This document shows, piece after piece, positions 27,184 through 36,022 of a stretch of 64,000 bases of DNA (the first letter of the stretch is position 1; each line of letters begins with the position of its first letter). Below the pieces are notes generated by a model that saw only the letters and a program-made list of their open reading frames with translations, was not told where the DNA came from and did no database searches. This DNA is from Caballeronia sp. GAFFF1 (GTDB lineage Bacteria; Pseudomonadota; Gammaproteobacteria; Burkholderiales; Burkholderiaceae): the NCBI RefSeq assembly GCF_023630705.1, contig NZ_JALQEM010000032.1, positions 62,001 to 126,000 of the forward strand, given 5' to 3'. Made by a program: the position numbers and the translations under genes.

Positions 27184-27637
27184 GAATTTGACGATTAGCT
27201 TGAACCCGCGTTGCGGGCAGCGCACCCATGCGCGCGCGCATCGACTGCGCTTGACGGCAAAGCACGCGTTGCACGGAGGACACACGAATCAGGATGGCGG
27301 CGGCCCGCCGAAACCAGCCGCCGCGGATGTACACGGCGCGGGATAACGCGATGCCGCAAGCGTTCACGCCGTCCCGGGCGACCGACAGTTTAATGGCTTT
27401 GGCGCGCGGGCGTATCGACGGCGCGCCGCACGCGTTCGCCCGCGCCGCACGACGAGCGCTCAAAAAGGGAACGCGTTAGAATACGCGGTCATCCTCGGCG
27501 CGCAGACAAACTTACCGGGTCCTTCTTCCGGTGTGCTTCCAGGACGTTGCAGGCATTGCGTATGCAACGTCAATCAATCGAAGCGTGAGTTGCGCGTCTA
27601 TTACCCGAAACCCGCGCTAGTCGGAGTTCGCTCGAAC
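27184..27637. other. Divergent intergenic region, 454 bp
   Basis: This lies between hpnB (minus) and ispH (plus) and must hold both promoters. A TAGAAT -10-like hexamer at 27477-27482 could serve ispH, giving a leader of about 150 nt, but no -35 match is present. I see no gene or RNA structure in it. Confidence 0.4.
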
Positions 27638-28609
27638 ATGCGTATCATCCTTGCTCAACCCCGCGGTTTTTGTGCGGGCGTGGTCCGTGCGATCGAAATT
27701 GTCGATCGCGCGCTCGAACGGCATGGCGCCCCGGTCTATGTTCGCCATGAGATCGTTCACAACCGGCACGTTGTCGACAACCTGCGTGGCAAGGGCGCGC
27801 GTTTCGTGGAAGAGCTCGACGAAGTGCCGCAAGGCGCGGTCGCCATTTTCAGCGCGCACGGCGTGGCGCACAGCGTCGAGCGCGATGCCGAGGCACGCGG
27901 TCTCGACGTGCTGGACGCCACGTGCCCGCTCGTGACCAAGGTTCACGTGCAGGGCCGGCAATATGTATCGCAAGGGCGCACGCTGATTTTGATCGGCCAC
28001 GCCGGGCATCCGGAAGTGGAAGGCACCATCGGCCAGATTCCCGGCAAGGTGGTGCTCGTGCAGAGTGAAGCCGAGGTCGACACCATGTCCCTGCCGCCCG
28101 ACACGCCCGTCGCTTACGTCACGCAGACGACGCTCTCGGTGGACGACACGCGCGGCATCATCGACGCATTGCAGCGCCGCTTCAGCGATATCGTCGGGCC
28201 GGACACGCGCGACATCTGCTACGCGACGCAGAACCGGCAGGCCGCGGTGCGCGAGTTGTCATCGCAAGTCGATGTCCTGCTCGTGGTCGGCGCGACCAAC
28301 AGTTCCAATTCGAACCGTCTGCGCGAGATCGGCACTGAAAGCGGCGTGCCGAGCTACCTCGTCGCGGACGGTTCCGAGATCAAGCCCGAATGGTTTGCGC
28401 ATGCGCAGACGGTCGGCATCACGGCGGGCGCTTCGGCGCCCGAAGAAATGGTCGAACATGTGATCGATGCCCTGCGCGCCTTCGGACACGTCGAAGTCAC
28501 GACGATGAACGGCCGCGAGGAGAAGGTCGAATTCAAACTCCCCGCGAAGTTGCTGCAACCGCTCGCCGCGCTGTCGGCCACGGCCGCAACGGCGATTCGC
28601 GAAGAATAA
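27638..28609 (+). CDS. ispH: IspH, 4-hydroxy-3-methylbut-2-enyl diphosphate reductase
   Basis: 323 residues with the three [4Fe-4S] ligands C12 (RGFCAGV), C96 (DATCPLV) and C194 ([10 protein letters not shown]), plus the substrate-binding [11 protein letters not shown] and TAGASAPE. It makes IPP and DMAPP from HMBPP, the last step of the MEP pathway. It precedes hpnH by 14 bp, so this copy is expressed with hopanoid genes and may be a second, dedicated ispH; that cannot be checked from the window. The start at 27638 gives the conserved N-terminus. Confidence 0.95.
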   Translation: MRIILAQPRGFCAGVVRAIEIVDRALERHGAPVYVRHEIVHNRHVVDNLRGKGARFVEELDEVPQGAVAIFSAHGVAHSVERDAEARGLDVLDATCPLVTKVHVQGRQYVSQGRTLILIGHAGHPEVEGTIGQIPGKVVLVQSEAEVDTMSLPPDTPVAYVTQTTLSVDDTRGIIDALQRRFSDIVGPDTRDICYATQNRQAAVRELSSQVDVLLVVGATNSSNSNRLREIGTESGVPSYLVADGSEIKPEWFAHAQTVGITAGASAPEEMVEHVIDALRAFGHVEVTTMNGREEKVEFKLPAKLLQPLAALSATAATAIREE

Positions 28610-28623
28610 GGAGAGGACGCAAA

Positions 28624-29778
28624 TTGTCTATCCCGATGCTCCAGAAGGTCCGCGTTGGCGCGTACATCGCCCGCCAGCACTTTTCGCGCAATAAGCGTTA
28701 TCCGCTCGCGCTCATGCTGGAACCGCTGTTTCGCTGCAATCTGGCGTGTAACGGCTGCGGCAAGATCGACTATCCGGACCCGATCCTGAACCAGCGCCTG
28801 TCGCTTGAAGAATGCCTGGGCGCCGTTGACGAGTGCGGCGCGCCGGTCGTTTCCATTGCGGGCGGCGAGCCGCTCCTGCATAAGGAAATGCCGCAGATCG
28901 TGAAGGGCATCATCGAGCGCAAGAAGTTCGTGTATCTCTGCACGAACGCGCTTCTGATGGAAAAGAAGATGGACGATTACCAGCCGAGCCCGTACTTCGT
29001 CTGGTCCGTTCACCTCGACGGCGATCAGGCCATGCACGACCATTCGGTGTCGCAGGACGGCGTGTACGACAAGGCCACGAAGGCCATCCGCGAGGCGAAG
29101 CGCCGCGGCTTTCGCGTGAACATCAACTGCACGCTGTTCAACGATGCCAATCCGGAACGCGTCGCGAAGTTCTTCGACACGCTCGGCCCGATGGGCGTGG
29201 ACGGCATCACGGTGTCTCCCGGCTACGCGTACGAGCGCGCGCCGGACCAGCAGCACTTCCTGAATCGCGACAAGACCAAGACGCTTTTCCGCGAGATCTT
29301 CAAGCGCGGCAACAACGGCAAGAACTGGTCGTTCAGCCAGTCGGCCATGTTCCTCGACTTCCTCGCGGGCAACCAGACGTATCAGTGCACGCCGTGGGGC
29401 AACCCGGCGCGCACGGTGTTCGGTTGGCAGCGTCCGTGCTATCTGCTCGGCGAAGGTTACGCGAAGACCTTCAAGGAGCTGATGGAAACCACGGAGTGGG
29501 AAAAGTACGGCACCGGCAACTACGAGAAGTGCGCGGACTGCATGGTGCACAGTGGCTTCGAGGCGACTGCCGTGATGGATACGGTGGCGCATCCGCTGAA
29601 GGCGCTGGGCGTGTCGATGCGCGGGCCGCGCACGGAAGGCGCTTACGCGAAGGAACTGCCGATCGACAAGCAGCGTCCGGCCGAATACGTGTTCTCGAAG
29701 CACGTCGAGATCAAGCTGGAAGAGATCGGGCGCGCGCAGAAGAACAAGTCGTCGAAGACGGCTGCGGCGGCGCACTGA
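28624..29778 (+). CDS. hpnH: HpnH, adenosylhopene transferase (radical SAM)
   Basis: 384 residues. The radical SAM cluster is C38, C42, C45 (RCNLACNGC), followed by SIAGGEPLLHKE; the C-terminal half has further cysteines (RPCYLLGEG, KCADCMVHSGFEA). HpnH adds the 5'-deoxyadenosyl radical to diploptene, the first side-chain step. A TTG start at 28624 is chosen because AGGAGAGG lies 7 nt upstream; the ATG at 28636 is 19 nt away and less likely. Operon with ispH. Confidence 0.93.
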   Translation: MSIPMLQKVRVGAYIARQHFSRNKRYPLALMLEPLFRCNLACNGCGKIDYPDPILNQRLSLEECLGAVDECGAPVVSIAGGEPLLHKEMPQIVKGIIERKKFVYLCTNALLMEKKMDDYQPSPYFVWSVHLDGDQAMHDHSVSQDGVYDKATKAIREAKRRGFRVNINCTLFNDANPERVAKFFDTLGPMGVDGITVSPGYAYERAPDQQHFLNRDKTKTLFREIFKRGNNGKNWSFSQSAMFLDFLAGNQTYQCTPWGNPARTVFGWQRPCYLLGEGYAKTFKELMETTEWEKYGTGNYEKCADCMVHSGFEATAVMDTVAHPLKALGVSMRGPRTEGAYAKELPIDKQRPAEYVFSKHVEIKLEEIGRAQKNKSSKTAAAAH

Positions 29779-29803
29779 GCTTTAGTTGAAGGTTGAGATC
29801 TGC

Positions 29804-29850
29804 AAAGGGCGGATGGCTTTCGGGTCATTCGCCCTTTCTCTTTGCGGCTT
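29804..29850 (+). terminator. Rho-independent terminator after hpnH
   Basis: An 11-bp stem with one G-T pair (AAAGGGCGGAT / ATTCGCCCTTT) and a 12-nt loop is followed by CTCTTTG. It ends the ispH-hpnH operon. A perfect 13-bp tandem duplication (TCTCTTTGCGGCT twice) follows at 29837-29862. Confidence 0.65.
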
Positions 29851-29862
29851 CTCTTTGCGGCT
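29837..29862. repeat. 13-bp tandem duplication
   Basis: Two adjacent perfect copies of TCTCTTTGCGGCT. The second copy reaches into the stop codon of the PIN toxin gene. It may mark slippage or an insertion junction next to the toxin-antitoxin pair. Confidence 0.7.
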
Positions 29863-30256
29863 ACCAGATCGTCTTGACGTGTTCGTACTCGCGGATGAGC
29901 CGATCCCGCGTCACGATAGGCGCCGCGAGCGCACGCGCCGTCGCGACGATCAAGCGATCCGCCGGGTCGTTGTGAAACTCGCCCGGCAAGTCGATCGACT
30001 TGATGGCGATGCTGCTATCCACGGGCATGAACCGCACTGCGTCGATTCGATTCACTTTCTCGATCCAGTCGCCCACGTCCATCGACAGTCCTATCTTGCC
30101 GCGCCGCACGAGCAGCGCGATCTCCCACGCCGAGATGGTGGAGACGACGATCTCGCCGCGTTCGCCTGATTCCTTCTCGATTGCCGCGCGCGCCTGTTTG
30201 CTGAGCGCGCCTCCGCTCACCCACCACAGCAGCGTATGCGTGTCGAGCACGATCAC
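29861..30256 (-). CDS. VapC-like PIN-domain toxin
   Basis: 131 residues of the PIN fold: D5 in VLDTHTLLWW, E45 in STISAWEIALL, and D97/D100 in HNDPADRLIVATA form the acidic metal site of this RNase family. The GTG at 30256 overlaps the antitoxin TGA, and GGGAGG lies 7 nt upstream inside the antitoxin gene, so translation is coupled. Known action: cleavage of RNA, usually tRNA or rRNA, when free of the antitoxin. Confidence 0.85.
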   Translation of the reverse strand: MIVLDTHTLLWWVSGGALSKQARAAIEKESGERGEIVVSTISAWEIALLVRRGKIGLSMDVGDWIEKVNRIDAVRFMPVDSSIAIKSIDLPGEFHNDPADRLIVATARALAAPIVTRDRLIREYEHVKTIW

Positions 30257-30489
30257 CGATACGCCTCCCAATCGTCCTCGCCGATCGGCTCGAAGGCGTC
30301 TTCGCAAAACAGCACGCTGCCCCGCAATTCCTCCAGTGGCGTGAGCGCCGAGTTGTCGTACCGCCGTACCTCAAGCACGGGCTTTCCATGGTCCGTCACG
30401 ATCATGCTCTCTCCTGTCGATTCGACGAGCCGGAAGTATTCGAGCGCCTTTGCCTTGAACTCCGATTTCGAAACTCGCTTGTGAGACAT
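30253..30489 (-). CDS. Phd/YefM-family antitoxin
   Basis: 78 residues: MSHKRVSKSEFKAKALEYFR, VESTGESMIVTDHGKPVLEV and a short acidic C-terminus (EPIGEDDWEAYR) as expected for an antitoxin that folds onto its toxin. The ATG at 30489 has AGGG upstream; a GTG at 30507 would add six residues. Such antitoxins neutralise the toxin and repress their own promoter. First gene of the two-gene operon. Confidence 0.83.
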   Translation of the reverse strand: MSHKRVSKSEFKAKALEYFRLVESTGESMIVTDHGKPVLEVRRYDNSALTPLEELRGSVLFCEDAFEPIGEDDWEAYR

Positions 30490-30574
30490 GATATCGACCC
30501 TGGTCACGTGACGGTAGTCATTTTAGCCTCGTCCGAACGGAATAGGCAAAACGGACATTTTTCGAAGTCCAAAT

Positions 30575-30606
30575 GAAAACGCGACGGCTCCCGCCGTCGC
30601 GTTTTC
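30575..30606 (-). terminator. Strong hairpin terminator after ybdD
   Basis: A perfect 14-bp stem (GAAAACGCGACGGC / GCCGTCGCGTTTTC) with a TCCC loop, U-rich on the minus strand side. It ends the cstA-ybdD operon and lies upstream of the antitoxin gene. Confidence 0.8.
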
Positions 30607-30635
30607 AGTCACTGCTTCCCGGAATCAGTCACGCA

Positions 30636-30830
30636 TCAGCAACACTTCCCCGCGCCCGATCCGTACCGCGCCTCCTGCCGCTCGCGAAAAAACTCCGCGT
30701 ACGTCATCACGGGTTTGTCGGGATGGGTCGTCTGCATGTGCGTGACGTACGCATCATAATCAGGCATGCCGACCATCAGGCGCATTGCCTGGCCGAGATA
30801 CCGCCCTGCTTGCCGAAGATCGCTGAACAT
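30636..30830 (-). CDS. ybdD: YbdD/YjiX-family small protein
   Basis: 64 residues with the family pattern [29 protein letters not shown] (read as one stretch) and [20 protein letters not shown], ending in CC. This small protein nearly always follows cstA/btsT and is thought to be needed for transport activity. It lies 24 bp after cstA. Confidence 0.88.
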   Translation of the reverse strand: MFSDLRQAGRYLGQAMRLMVGMPDYDAYVTHMQTTHPDKPVMTYAEFFRERQEARYGSGAGKCC

Positions 30831-30854
30831 GGCCGACTCCCTGGCTTCTTGGGC

Positions 30855-32939
30855 TCAATGACCCGAGCGCACTGCCGCGCCGCCGCCCGTGGGCATCGGC
30901 TCGAACGGCGTTTCGCGCACCGTCGGCCGCGCCTCGCGGCGCGCGCGCAGCACGACCAGCACGGCATACACCGCGATGCTCACCACAACGAACATGAAGA
31001 GCGCCGACAGCGCGGCATCGACGTAATCATTGAAGATGATGCGCTGCATCTCCGGCAACGACTTCGCCGGCGCCATCACCTTGCCTGCCTCGAACGCGTC
31101 GCGCAGCTTGCCCGCATGCGCGAGGAAGCCGACCTTCGGGTTCGCGTCGAAGATCTTTTGCCAGCCGGCAGTCAGCGTGCAGATGAGCAGCCACACCGTC
31201 GGCACGATCGTCACCCACGCGAAACGCTCGCGCTTCATCTTGAACAGCACCACGGTGCCGAGCGTCAGCGCAATGCCGGCGAGCATCTGGTTCGAGATGC
31301 CGAAGAGCGGCCACAGCGTATTGATGCCGCCGAACGGATCGACCACGCCTTGATACAGGAAGTAGCCCCACGCGGCGACGCACAAGCCGGTCGCGACGAG
31401 ATTGGCCACCAGCGATTCCGTGCGGCGCAGCGCCGGGTGGAACGTGCCGAGCAGGTCTTGCAGCATGAAGCGTCCGGCGCGCGTGCCGGCGTCGACCGCG
31501 GTCAGAATGAACAGTGCCTCGAACAGAATGGCGAAGTGATACCAGAAGGCCATCATTGCCGGCCCGCCGATCACGCGATGCAGAATCTCCGCCATGCCGA
31601 CTGCCAGCGTCGGCGCGCCGCCCGCCCGCGCGACGATGGTGGTTTCGCCGACGGCCTTCGCCGTCGAGGTGAGCATGTCCGGCGTCAGCGTGAAGCCCCA
31701 CGACGTGACCGTGTGCGCGACGGCGTCCGGCGTCGTGCCGAGCAGCGCGGCCGGGCTGTTCATCGCGAAGTAGACGCCCGGCTCGATCACGCAGGCGGCG
31801 ACGAGCGCCATGATCGCGACGAACGATTCCATCAGCATCGCGCCGTAGCCGATGAAACGCATGTTTACTTCGTTGTCGATCATCTTGGGCGTGGTGCCCG
31901 ACGAGATCAGCGCGTGGAAGCCCGACACCGCGCCGCACGCGATCGTGATGAAGAGGAACGGGAACAGGTTGCCCGCCCAGACGGGACCCGAGCCGTCGAC
32001 GAACTTCGTGAACGCGGGCATCTTCAGTTCGGGCGCGACGATCAGAATGCCGATCGCGAGGCCGAGAATCGTGCCGATCTTGAGGAACGTCGAAAGATAG
32101 TCGCGCGGCGCGAGCAGCAGCCACACCGGCAGCACCGACGCGATAAAGCCGTAGCCGATCAGAATCCACGTGAGCTGAACGCCCGTGAACGTGAAGAGCG
32201 GCGCGAGCGTCGGCGATTGCGCGACCTGTCCGCCGTAGGTGATCGCGAGCATCAGCAGCACGAAGCCGATGATCGATACTTCGCCGATGCGCCCCGGCCG
32301 AATGAAGCGCGTATAGACGCCCATGAAGAGCGCAATCGGAATGGTCGCGGCGACCGTGAACGTGCCCCACGGCGAATTCGTCAGCGCCTTCACGACGATC
32401 AGCGCGAGCACCGCGAGAATGATCACCATGATGAGGAACGCGCCGAAGAGCGCGATCACGCCGGGCACGGTGCCCAGTTCCATCTTGATGAGATCGCCGA
32501 GCGAGCGGCCGTCGCGGCGCGTGGAGATAAAGAGCACGACGAAATCCTGCACCGCGCCCGCAAACACGACGCCCGCGAGAATCCACAGCATGCCGGGCGT
32601 GTAGCCCATCTGCGCGGCGAGCACCGGACCGACGAGCGGACCCGCGCCCGCAATCGCCGCGAAATGGTGGCCGAACAGCACGTATTTGTTGGTCGGCACG
32701 TAATCGAGGCCGTCGTTGTGGCGCACGGCCGGCGTCATGCGCAAGCCGTCGAGCTTCAACACCGTGCCGGCGATGAAGCGTGAATAGAATCGATACGCGA
32801 TGAGATAGACGCAGACCGCCGCGATGACGATCCACAGTGCGCTGACTCGCTCGCCGTGCGCGAGCGCGATGGTGCCGAAAGCGAACGCGCCCAAAAGCGC
32901 GAGCGCGATCCAGACCAGGAATCCGGAAGCCCGATTCAT
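30855..32939 (-). CDS. cstA: CstA-family carbon starvation/pyruvate or peptide transporter
   Basis: 694 residues with many membrane segments and CstA signatures: YVPTNKYVLFGHHFAAIAGA, GPLVGPVLAAQMGYTPGMLW, and ISSGTTPKMIDNEVNMRFIG. Family members take up pyruvate (BtsT, CstA) and were first described as peptide transporters. The ATG at 32939 has AGGAG upstream. It forms an operon with ybdD and is divergent from a cache-domain kinase/regulator pair that probably controls it. Confidence 0.93.
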   Translation of the reverse strand: MNRASGFLVWIALALLGAFAFGTIALAHGERVSALWIVIAAVCVYLIAYRFYSRFIAGTVLKLDGLRMTPAVRHNDGLDYVPTNKYVLFGHHFAAIAGAGPLVGPVLAAQMGYTPGMLWILAGVVFAGAVQDFVVLFISTRRDGRSLGDLIKMELGTVPGVIALFGAFLIMVIILAVLALIVVKALTNSPWGTFTVAATIPIALFMGVYTRFIRPGRIGEVSIIGFVLLMLAITYGGQVAQSPTLAPLFTFTGVQLTWILIGYGFIASVLPVWLLLAPRDYLSTFLKIGTILGLAIGILIVAPELKMPAFTKFVDGSGPVWAGNLFPFLFITIACGAVSGFHALISSGTTPKMIDNEVNMRFIGYGAMLMESFVAIMALVAACVIEPGVYFAMNSPAALLGTTPDAVAHTVTSWGFTLTPDMLTSTAKAVGETTIVARAGGAPTLAVGMAEILHRVIGGPAMMAFWYHFAILFEALFILTAVDAGTRAGRFMLQDLLGTFHPALRRTESLVANLVATGLCVAAWGYFLYQGVVDPFGGINTLWPLFGISNQMLAGIALTLGTVVLFKMKRERFAWVTIVPTVWLLICTLTAGWQKIFDANPKVGFLAHAGKLRDAFEAGKVMAPAKSLPEMQRIIFNDYVDAALSALFMFVVVSIAVYAVLVVLRARREARPTVRETPFEPMPTGGGAAVRSGH

Positions 32940-33045
32940 GGTGTCTCCTATTTTGGTAAGTCTTGGATGTCCGCCCGCGCGGCTCGAGCCGTGGAGCGCC
33001 TCGGGCGTGTAGTATTCGCCTTCGTCCCGGACCTCACAACCGGAC

Positions 33046-33077
33046 AACTACGTACGCTCCCTACGCGAAACTACGTA
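33046..33077. promoter_or_regulatory. Direct repeats AACTACGTA, candidate regulator sites
   Basis: Two perfect copies of AACTACGTA at 33046-33054 and 33069-33077, 23 bp apart, lie in the 160-bp region between the divergent cstA and kinase genes. The second copy extends to the palindrome CTACGTAG. Their position makes them candidate binding sites for the NarL-type regulator encoded at 34502-35140; this is inference. Confidence 0.5.
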
Positions 33078-33099
33078 GAGCATCGAACGTTCCAGCGTC

Positions 33100-34512
33100 A
33101 TGAACCTGAAAGCCAAAATTGTTTTACTGGCGATCGTGCCGTTCGCGCTCGCCATCGGCGGTATCGAATATGGCGTGCGCCATCAGGCGACCTCGCTCGC
33201 CCGCGCCCAGCACGCGACGCTGCAAACGGCGTACATGTCCAGCAAGGAAGTGGAGTTGCGACATTACGTCGAACTGGCGAAGAGCGCCATCGCGCCGTAT
33301 TACAACGCGCCGCCCGGCGACCCGCGCAGCGACGACGAACGCCGTCAGCTTGCGCTCGATGCGCTGCATCGTCTGGACTTCGAGCCCGACGGCTACTTTT
33401 TTGTCTACACGATGCGCGGCAAGTCGCTGATGCATCCGCGCCAGCCGGATCTCGTCGGACGAGACTTGTGGACCATGCGCGATCCCGCCGGCGAACTCAC
33501 CATCCAGCAGTTGATTCGCGAAGCGTCGAAGGGCGGCGGCTATGTGCGTTACGTGTGGCAGCGGCCGTCCACCGGCCAGCTCGCACCGAAGCTCGGCTAT
33601 GTGGTACCGCTGGAACGTTGGGACTGGATGATCGGCACCGGCATTTATCTGGAGGATGTGGAGACGGCGCTCACGCGCATCGACGGCCAGGCCGCCGCGA
33701 ACATCGACAGAACCGTGATGTGGATCGGCGGTATCGCGCTGGCGGCGCTCGGCGTGATCGCGTTGTGCGGCGCGGTGCTCAATATCAGCGAGCATCGCAG
33801 CGCGGACGCCAAGCTCAAGCGCCTCGCGCGGCAGGTGGTCGAATCGCAGGAACACGAGCGGGCGCGGCTCTCGCGCGAACTGCACGACGGCATTAGCCAG
33901 ATGCTGGTGTCCGTCAAGCTGCTGCTGGAATCGGCGCTCGCGCGCTTCGAACGTTCCCCGGCGCGCGAAGCCGCCGCCGAGGCCGCGCTGGCCACCGGTC
34001 TCGGGCGTCTCGCCGCGACCTTGCGCGAAGTGCGCCGCATCTCGCACGCGCTGCGCCCGACGATGCTCGACGACCTCGGCCTCGCGGCCGCGCTGGAACA
34101 GCTCGCGCGCGAGATGGACGGGCAGGACGGCATCGAAGTGCGCTTCGAGCCGACGGCGGACGGCAAGCCTTCCGCGTTGCCCGATCCGGTGAATACGGTG
34201 CTGTTTCGCATTGCGCAGGAAGCGCTGAACAACATCGCGCGGCACGCGCACGCGAGCCGGGCGACGCTCGCGCTCGATATCGCGCCGAACGGCGTGCGGC
34301 TCGTCGTCAGCGACAACGGACGCGGTTTCGATGCGCAATCCGCGCTGGCCGATCCGGCGAGCGGCCTCGGCCTGCGCAACATGCGCGAGCGGCTGGACAC
34401 GCTCGGCGGCACGCTTTCCATTCAGTCGCAACTGGGCCGCACGTCGATCACGGCGCATGTGCCATTGCCGCTCTCCGCCCCGAATCTTCAAGGACTTTCC
34501 GATGACGCCTGA
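33100..34512 (+). CDS. Cache-domain sensor histidine kinase (NarX/DegS type)
   Basis: 470 residues: an N-terminal membrane segment (VLLAIVPFALAIGGI), an extracytoplasmic single-cache domain (about 35-195: DGYFFVYTMRGKSLMHP, GGGYVRYVWQRP, LERWDWMIGTGIYLEDV), a second membrane segment (205-228), HisKA_3 with H262 (SRELHDGISQML), and HATPase (SDNGRGFD, GLGLRNMRERLDTLGG). Such cache domains bind small carboxylates or similar ligands. Divergent position next to cstA suggests it senses pyruvate or a related metabolite; this is inference. Confidence 0.9.
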   Translation: MNLKAKIVLLAIVPFALAIGGIEYGVRHQATSLARAQHATLQTAYMSSKEVELRHYVELAKSAIAPYYNAPPGDPRSDDERRQLALDALHRLDFEPDGYFFVYTMRGKSLMHPRQPDLVGRDLWTMRDPAGELTIQQLIREASKGGGYVRYVWQRPSTGQLAPKLGYVVPLERWDWMIGTGIYLEDVETALTRIDGQAAANIDRTVMWIGGIALAALGVIALCGAVLNISEHRSADAKLKRLARQVVESQEHERARLSRELHDGISQMLVSVKLLLESALARFERSPAREAAAEAALATGLGRLAATLREVRRISHALRPTMLDDLGLAAALEQLAREMDGQDGIEVRFEPTADGKPSALPDPVNTVLFRIAQEALNNIARHAHASRATLALDIAPNGVRLVVSDNGRGFDAQSALADPASGLGLRNMRERLDTLGGTLSIQSQLGRTSITAHVPLPLSAPNLQGLSDDA

Positions 34513-35140
34513 ACCCGCCCGACTGCTGCTCGTCGACGATCATCCGCTCGTGCGCGACGGCCTGCGCGCGCGGCTCGACGCCGTGCCGCGTCTGTCTGTC
34601 ACCGGCGAAGCGGGGAACGGCCACGAGGCGCTCGCGCTCGCCGCCGACGAAGCCACGCGCCCCGACCTCGTGCTGATGGACGTCGGCATGGCGGGCATGA
34701 GCGGCATCGAACTGGCCGCGCGGTTCCACGAACGCTTCCCCGCTATCCGCGTGCTGATGCTCTCGATGCACGACAACGTGGAGTACGTGACGCAGGCCGT
34801 GCGCGCGGGCGCGAGCGGCTACGTGCTCAAGGATTCGCCGGCCACCGAGATCATTCAGGCGATCGACGCGGTGCTCGCCGGCAAGACCTTCTTCAGCGCC
34901 GGGCTCGCGGCCCGCATGATTCAGGCACAGGCCATGCAAACGCCGCTGGAACGTCTGACGCCGCGCGAACGCGACATTCTCGACGCGCTCGCGCAGGGCT
35001 TGTCGAGCAAGCAGATTGCAACGCAGCATGGATTGTCGGTGCGCACGGTGGAGACGCACCGGCTGAACCTCAAGCGGAAGCTATCTATTGACGGACAGGC
35101 GGAACTGATCAAGTTCGCCGTGGAAAACCGGCGCGGCTAG
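34502..35140 (+). CDS. NarL/LuxR-family response regulator
   Basis: 212 residues: receiver (DD at 12-13, D60 in DLVLMDVGMAG, YVLKDSP) and LuxR-type HTH (LTPRERDILDALAQGLSSKQ, VRTVETHRLNLKRKL). The start overlaps the end of the kinase gene by 11 bp, so the two are translationally coupled and form a pair. Probable target: the divergent cstA-ybdD operon. Confidence 0.92.
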   Translation: MTPEPARLLLVDDHPLVRDGLRARLDAVPRLSVTGEAGNGHEALALAADEATRPDLVLMDVGMAGMSGIELAARFHERFPAIRVLMLSMHDNVEYVTQAVRAGASGYVLKDSPATEIIQAIDAVLAGKTFFSAGLAARMIQAQAMQTPLERLTPRERDILDALAQGLSSKQIATQHGLSVRTVETHRLNLKRKLSIDGQAELIKFAVENRRG

Positions 35141-35141
35141 G

Positions 35142-35759
35142 TCAGCCGGCCGAACGCGCGTTATGCTCGGCCAGATATTTGATGAGGCCGTCTACGCCGC
35201 CCTTCTGAAGCTGACCGGCGAACTGCTGCTGATAGACCTGGATGAGCCACGCGCCCATCATGTCGATGTCGTAGATTTTCCAGCCCTGCGCCGTCTTGCC
35301 GAGGCGGTAGCGCACCGGGTTGTCGCCACCCGTCGAGACGACGTGCGACTCCACCACGGCGTCTTTCGCGCTCGCGTCGACGTTCGGCGGGTCGAAGCGG
35401 AACGTCACGTCCTGGTCCCGCAGCTGCGCGAGCGAAGCCGCATACGTATGCACGAGCAGCGTCTGGAACTGGTCGTAAAGCTGCTTTTGCTGCTCGGGCG
35501 TGGCGCTGGCCCATGCCTTGCCCAATGCAATGCGCGTGGTGCGCTGAAAGTCGGTGGCGGGCAGGAAGCGCGCTTGCACGAGTTGCGTGATCTTCGCCAT
35601 GTCGCCGCCGCGCGCTTGCGGGTCGGCCTTCATCGCGTTGACGGTGCCTTCGACTGCACTTTTGACGACGGCCTCCGGGCTCGTTTGGGCGACCGCCGCG
35701 CCGGAAAACGACAGCGTGGCGAGGAGAAAAGCGAAGCAGACAGACAGATAGCGTTTCAT
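35142..35759 (-). CDS. hpnM: HpnM, MlaC-like hopanoid-associated periplasmic protein
   Basis: 205 residues: signal peptide (cleavage near AVAQT) and a Tol-Tol-Ttg2/MlaC domain (VQARFLPATDFQRTTRIALG, SATPEQQKQLYDQFQTLLVH, GWKIYDIDMMGAWLIQVYQQ). MlaC proteins carry lipids across the periplasm; the version next to hpnN is called HpnM. It is divergent from hpnN-mlaA and its stop is 1 bp from the convergent regulator gene. Confidence 0.85.
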   Translation of the reverse strand: MKRYLSVCFAFLLATLSFSGAAVAQTSPEAVVKSAVEGTVNAMKADPQARGGDMAKITQLVQARFLPATDFQRTTRIALGKAWASATPEQQKQLYDQFQTLLVHTYAASLAQLRDQDVTFRFDPPNVDASAKDAVVESHVVSTGGDNPVRYRLGKTAQGWKIYDIDMMGAWLIQVYQQQFAGQLQKGGVDGLIKYLAEHNARSAG

Positions 35760-36022
35760 GGCACCCGTTCTCTAATGATCCAATTGTTCGGCGCGGACTC
35801 GTCAGGCCGTCGAGCCAGTATATCGACAGACCAGCGGGCCGACAGTTCACCGCCGCCCGACCGCGCCGTCTCCACCGGTATACTTGCGCGGCATCAACCG
35901 CCGTCGTTGGACTCGCGGTTCGGCCGCCGAAGCGAAAGCCGGCGCGCGAACGCGGCAGCGTCACTACGCGGCTCGCAATATGCGGTCCGCGAAAATAACA
36001 GGTCACACCAGGTAGCGTCTTC

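Noticed and set aside
30573..32783. Very long open frame (over 700 codons) on the plus strand opposite cstA
   Set aside because: It is antisense to a clear CstA gene, its product is Arg/His/Asp/Glu-rich without any domain, and it arises from high GC at third codon positions.
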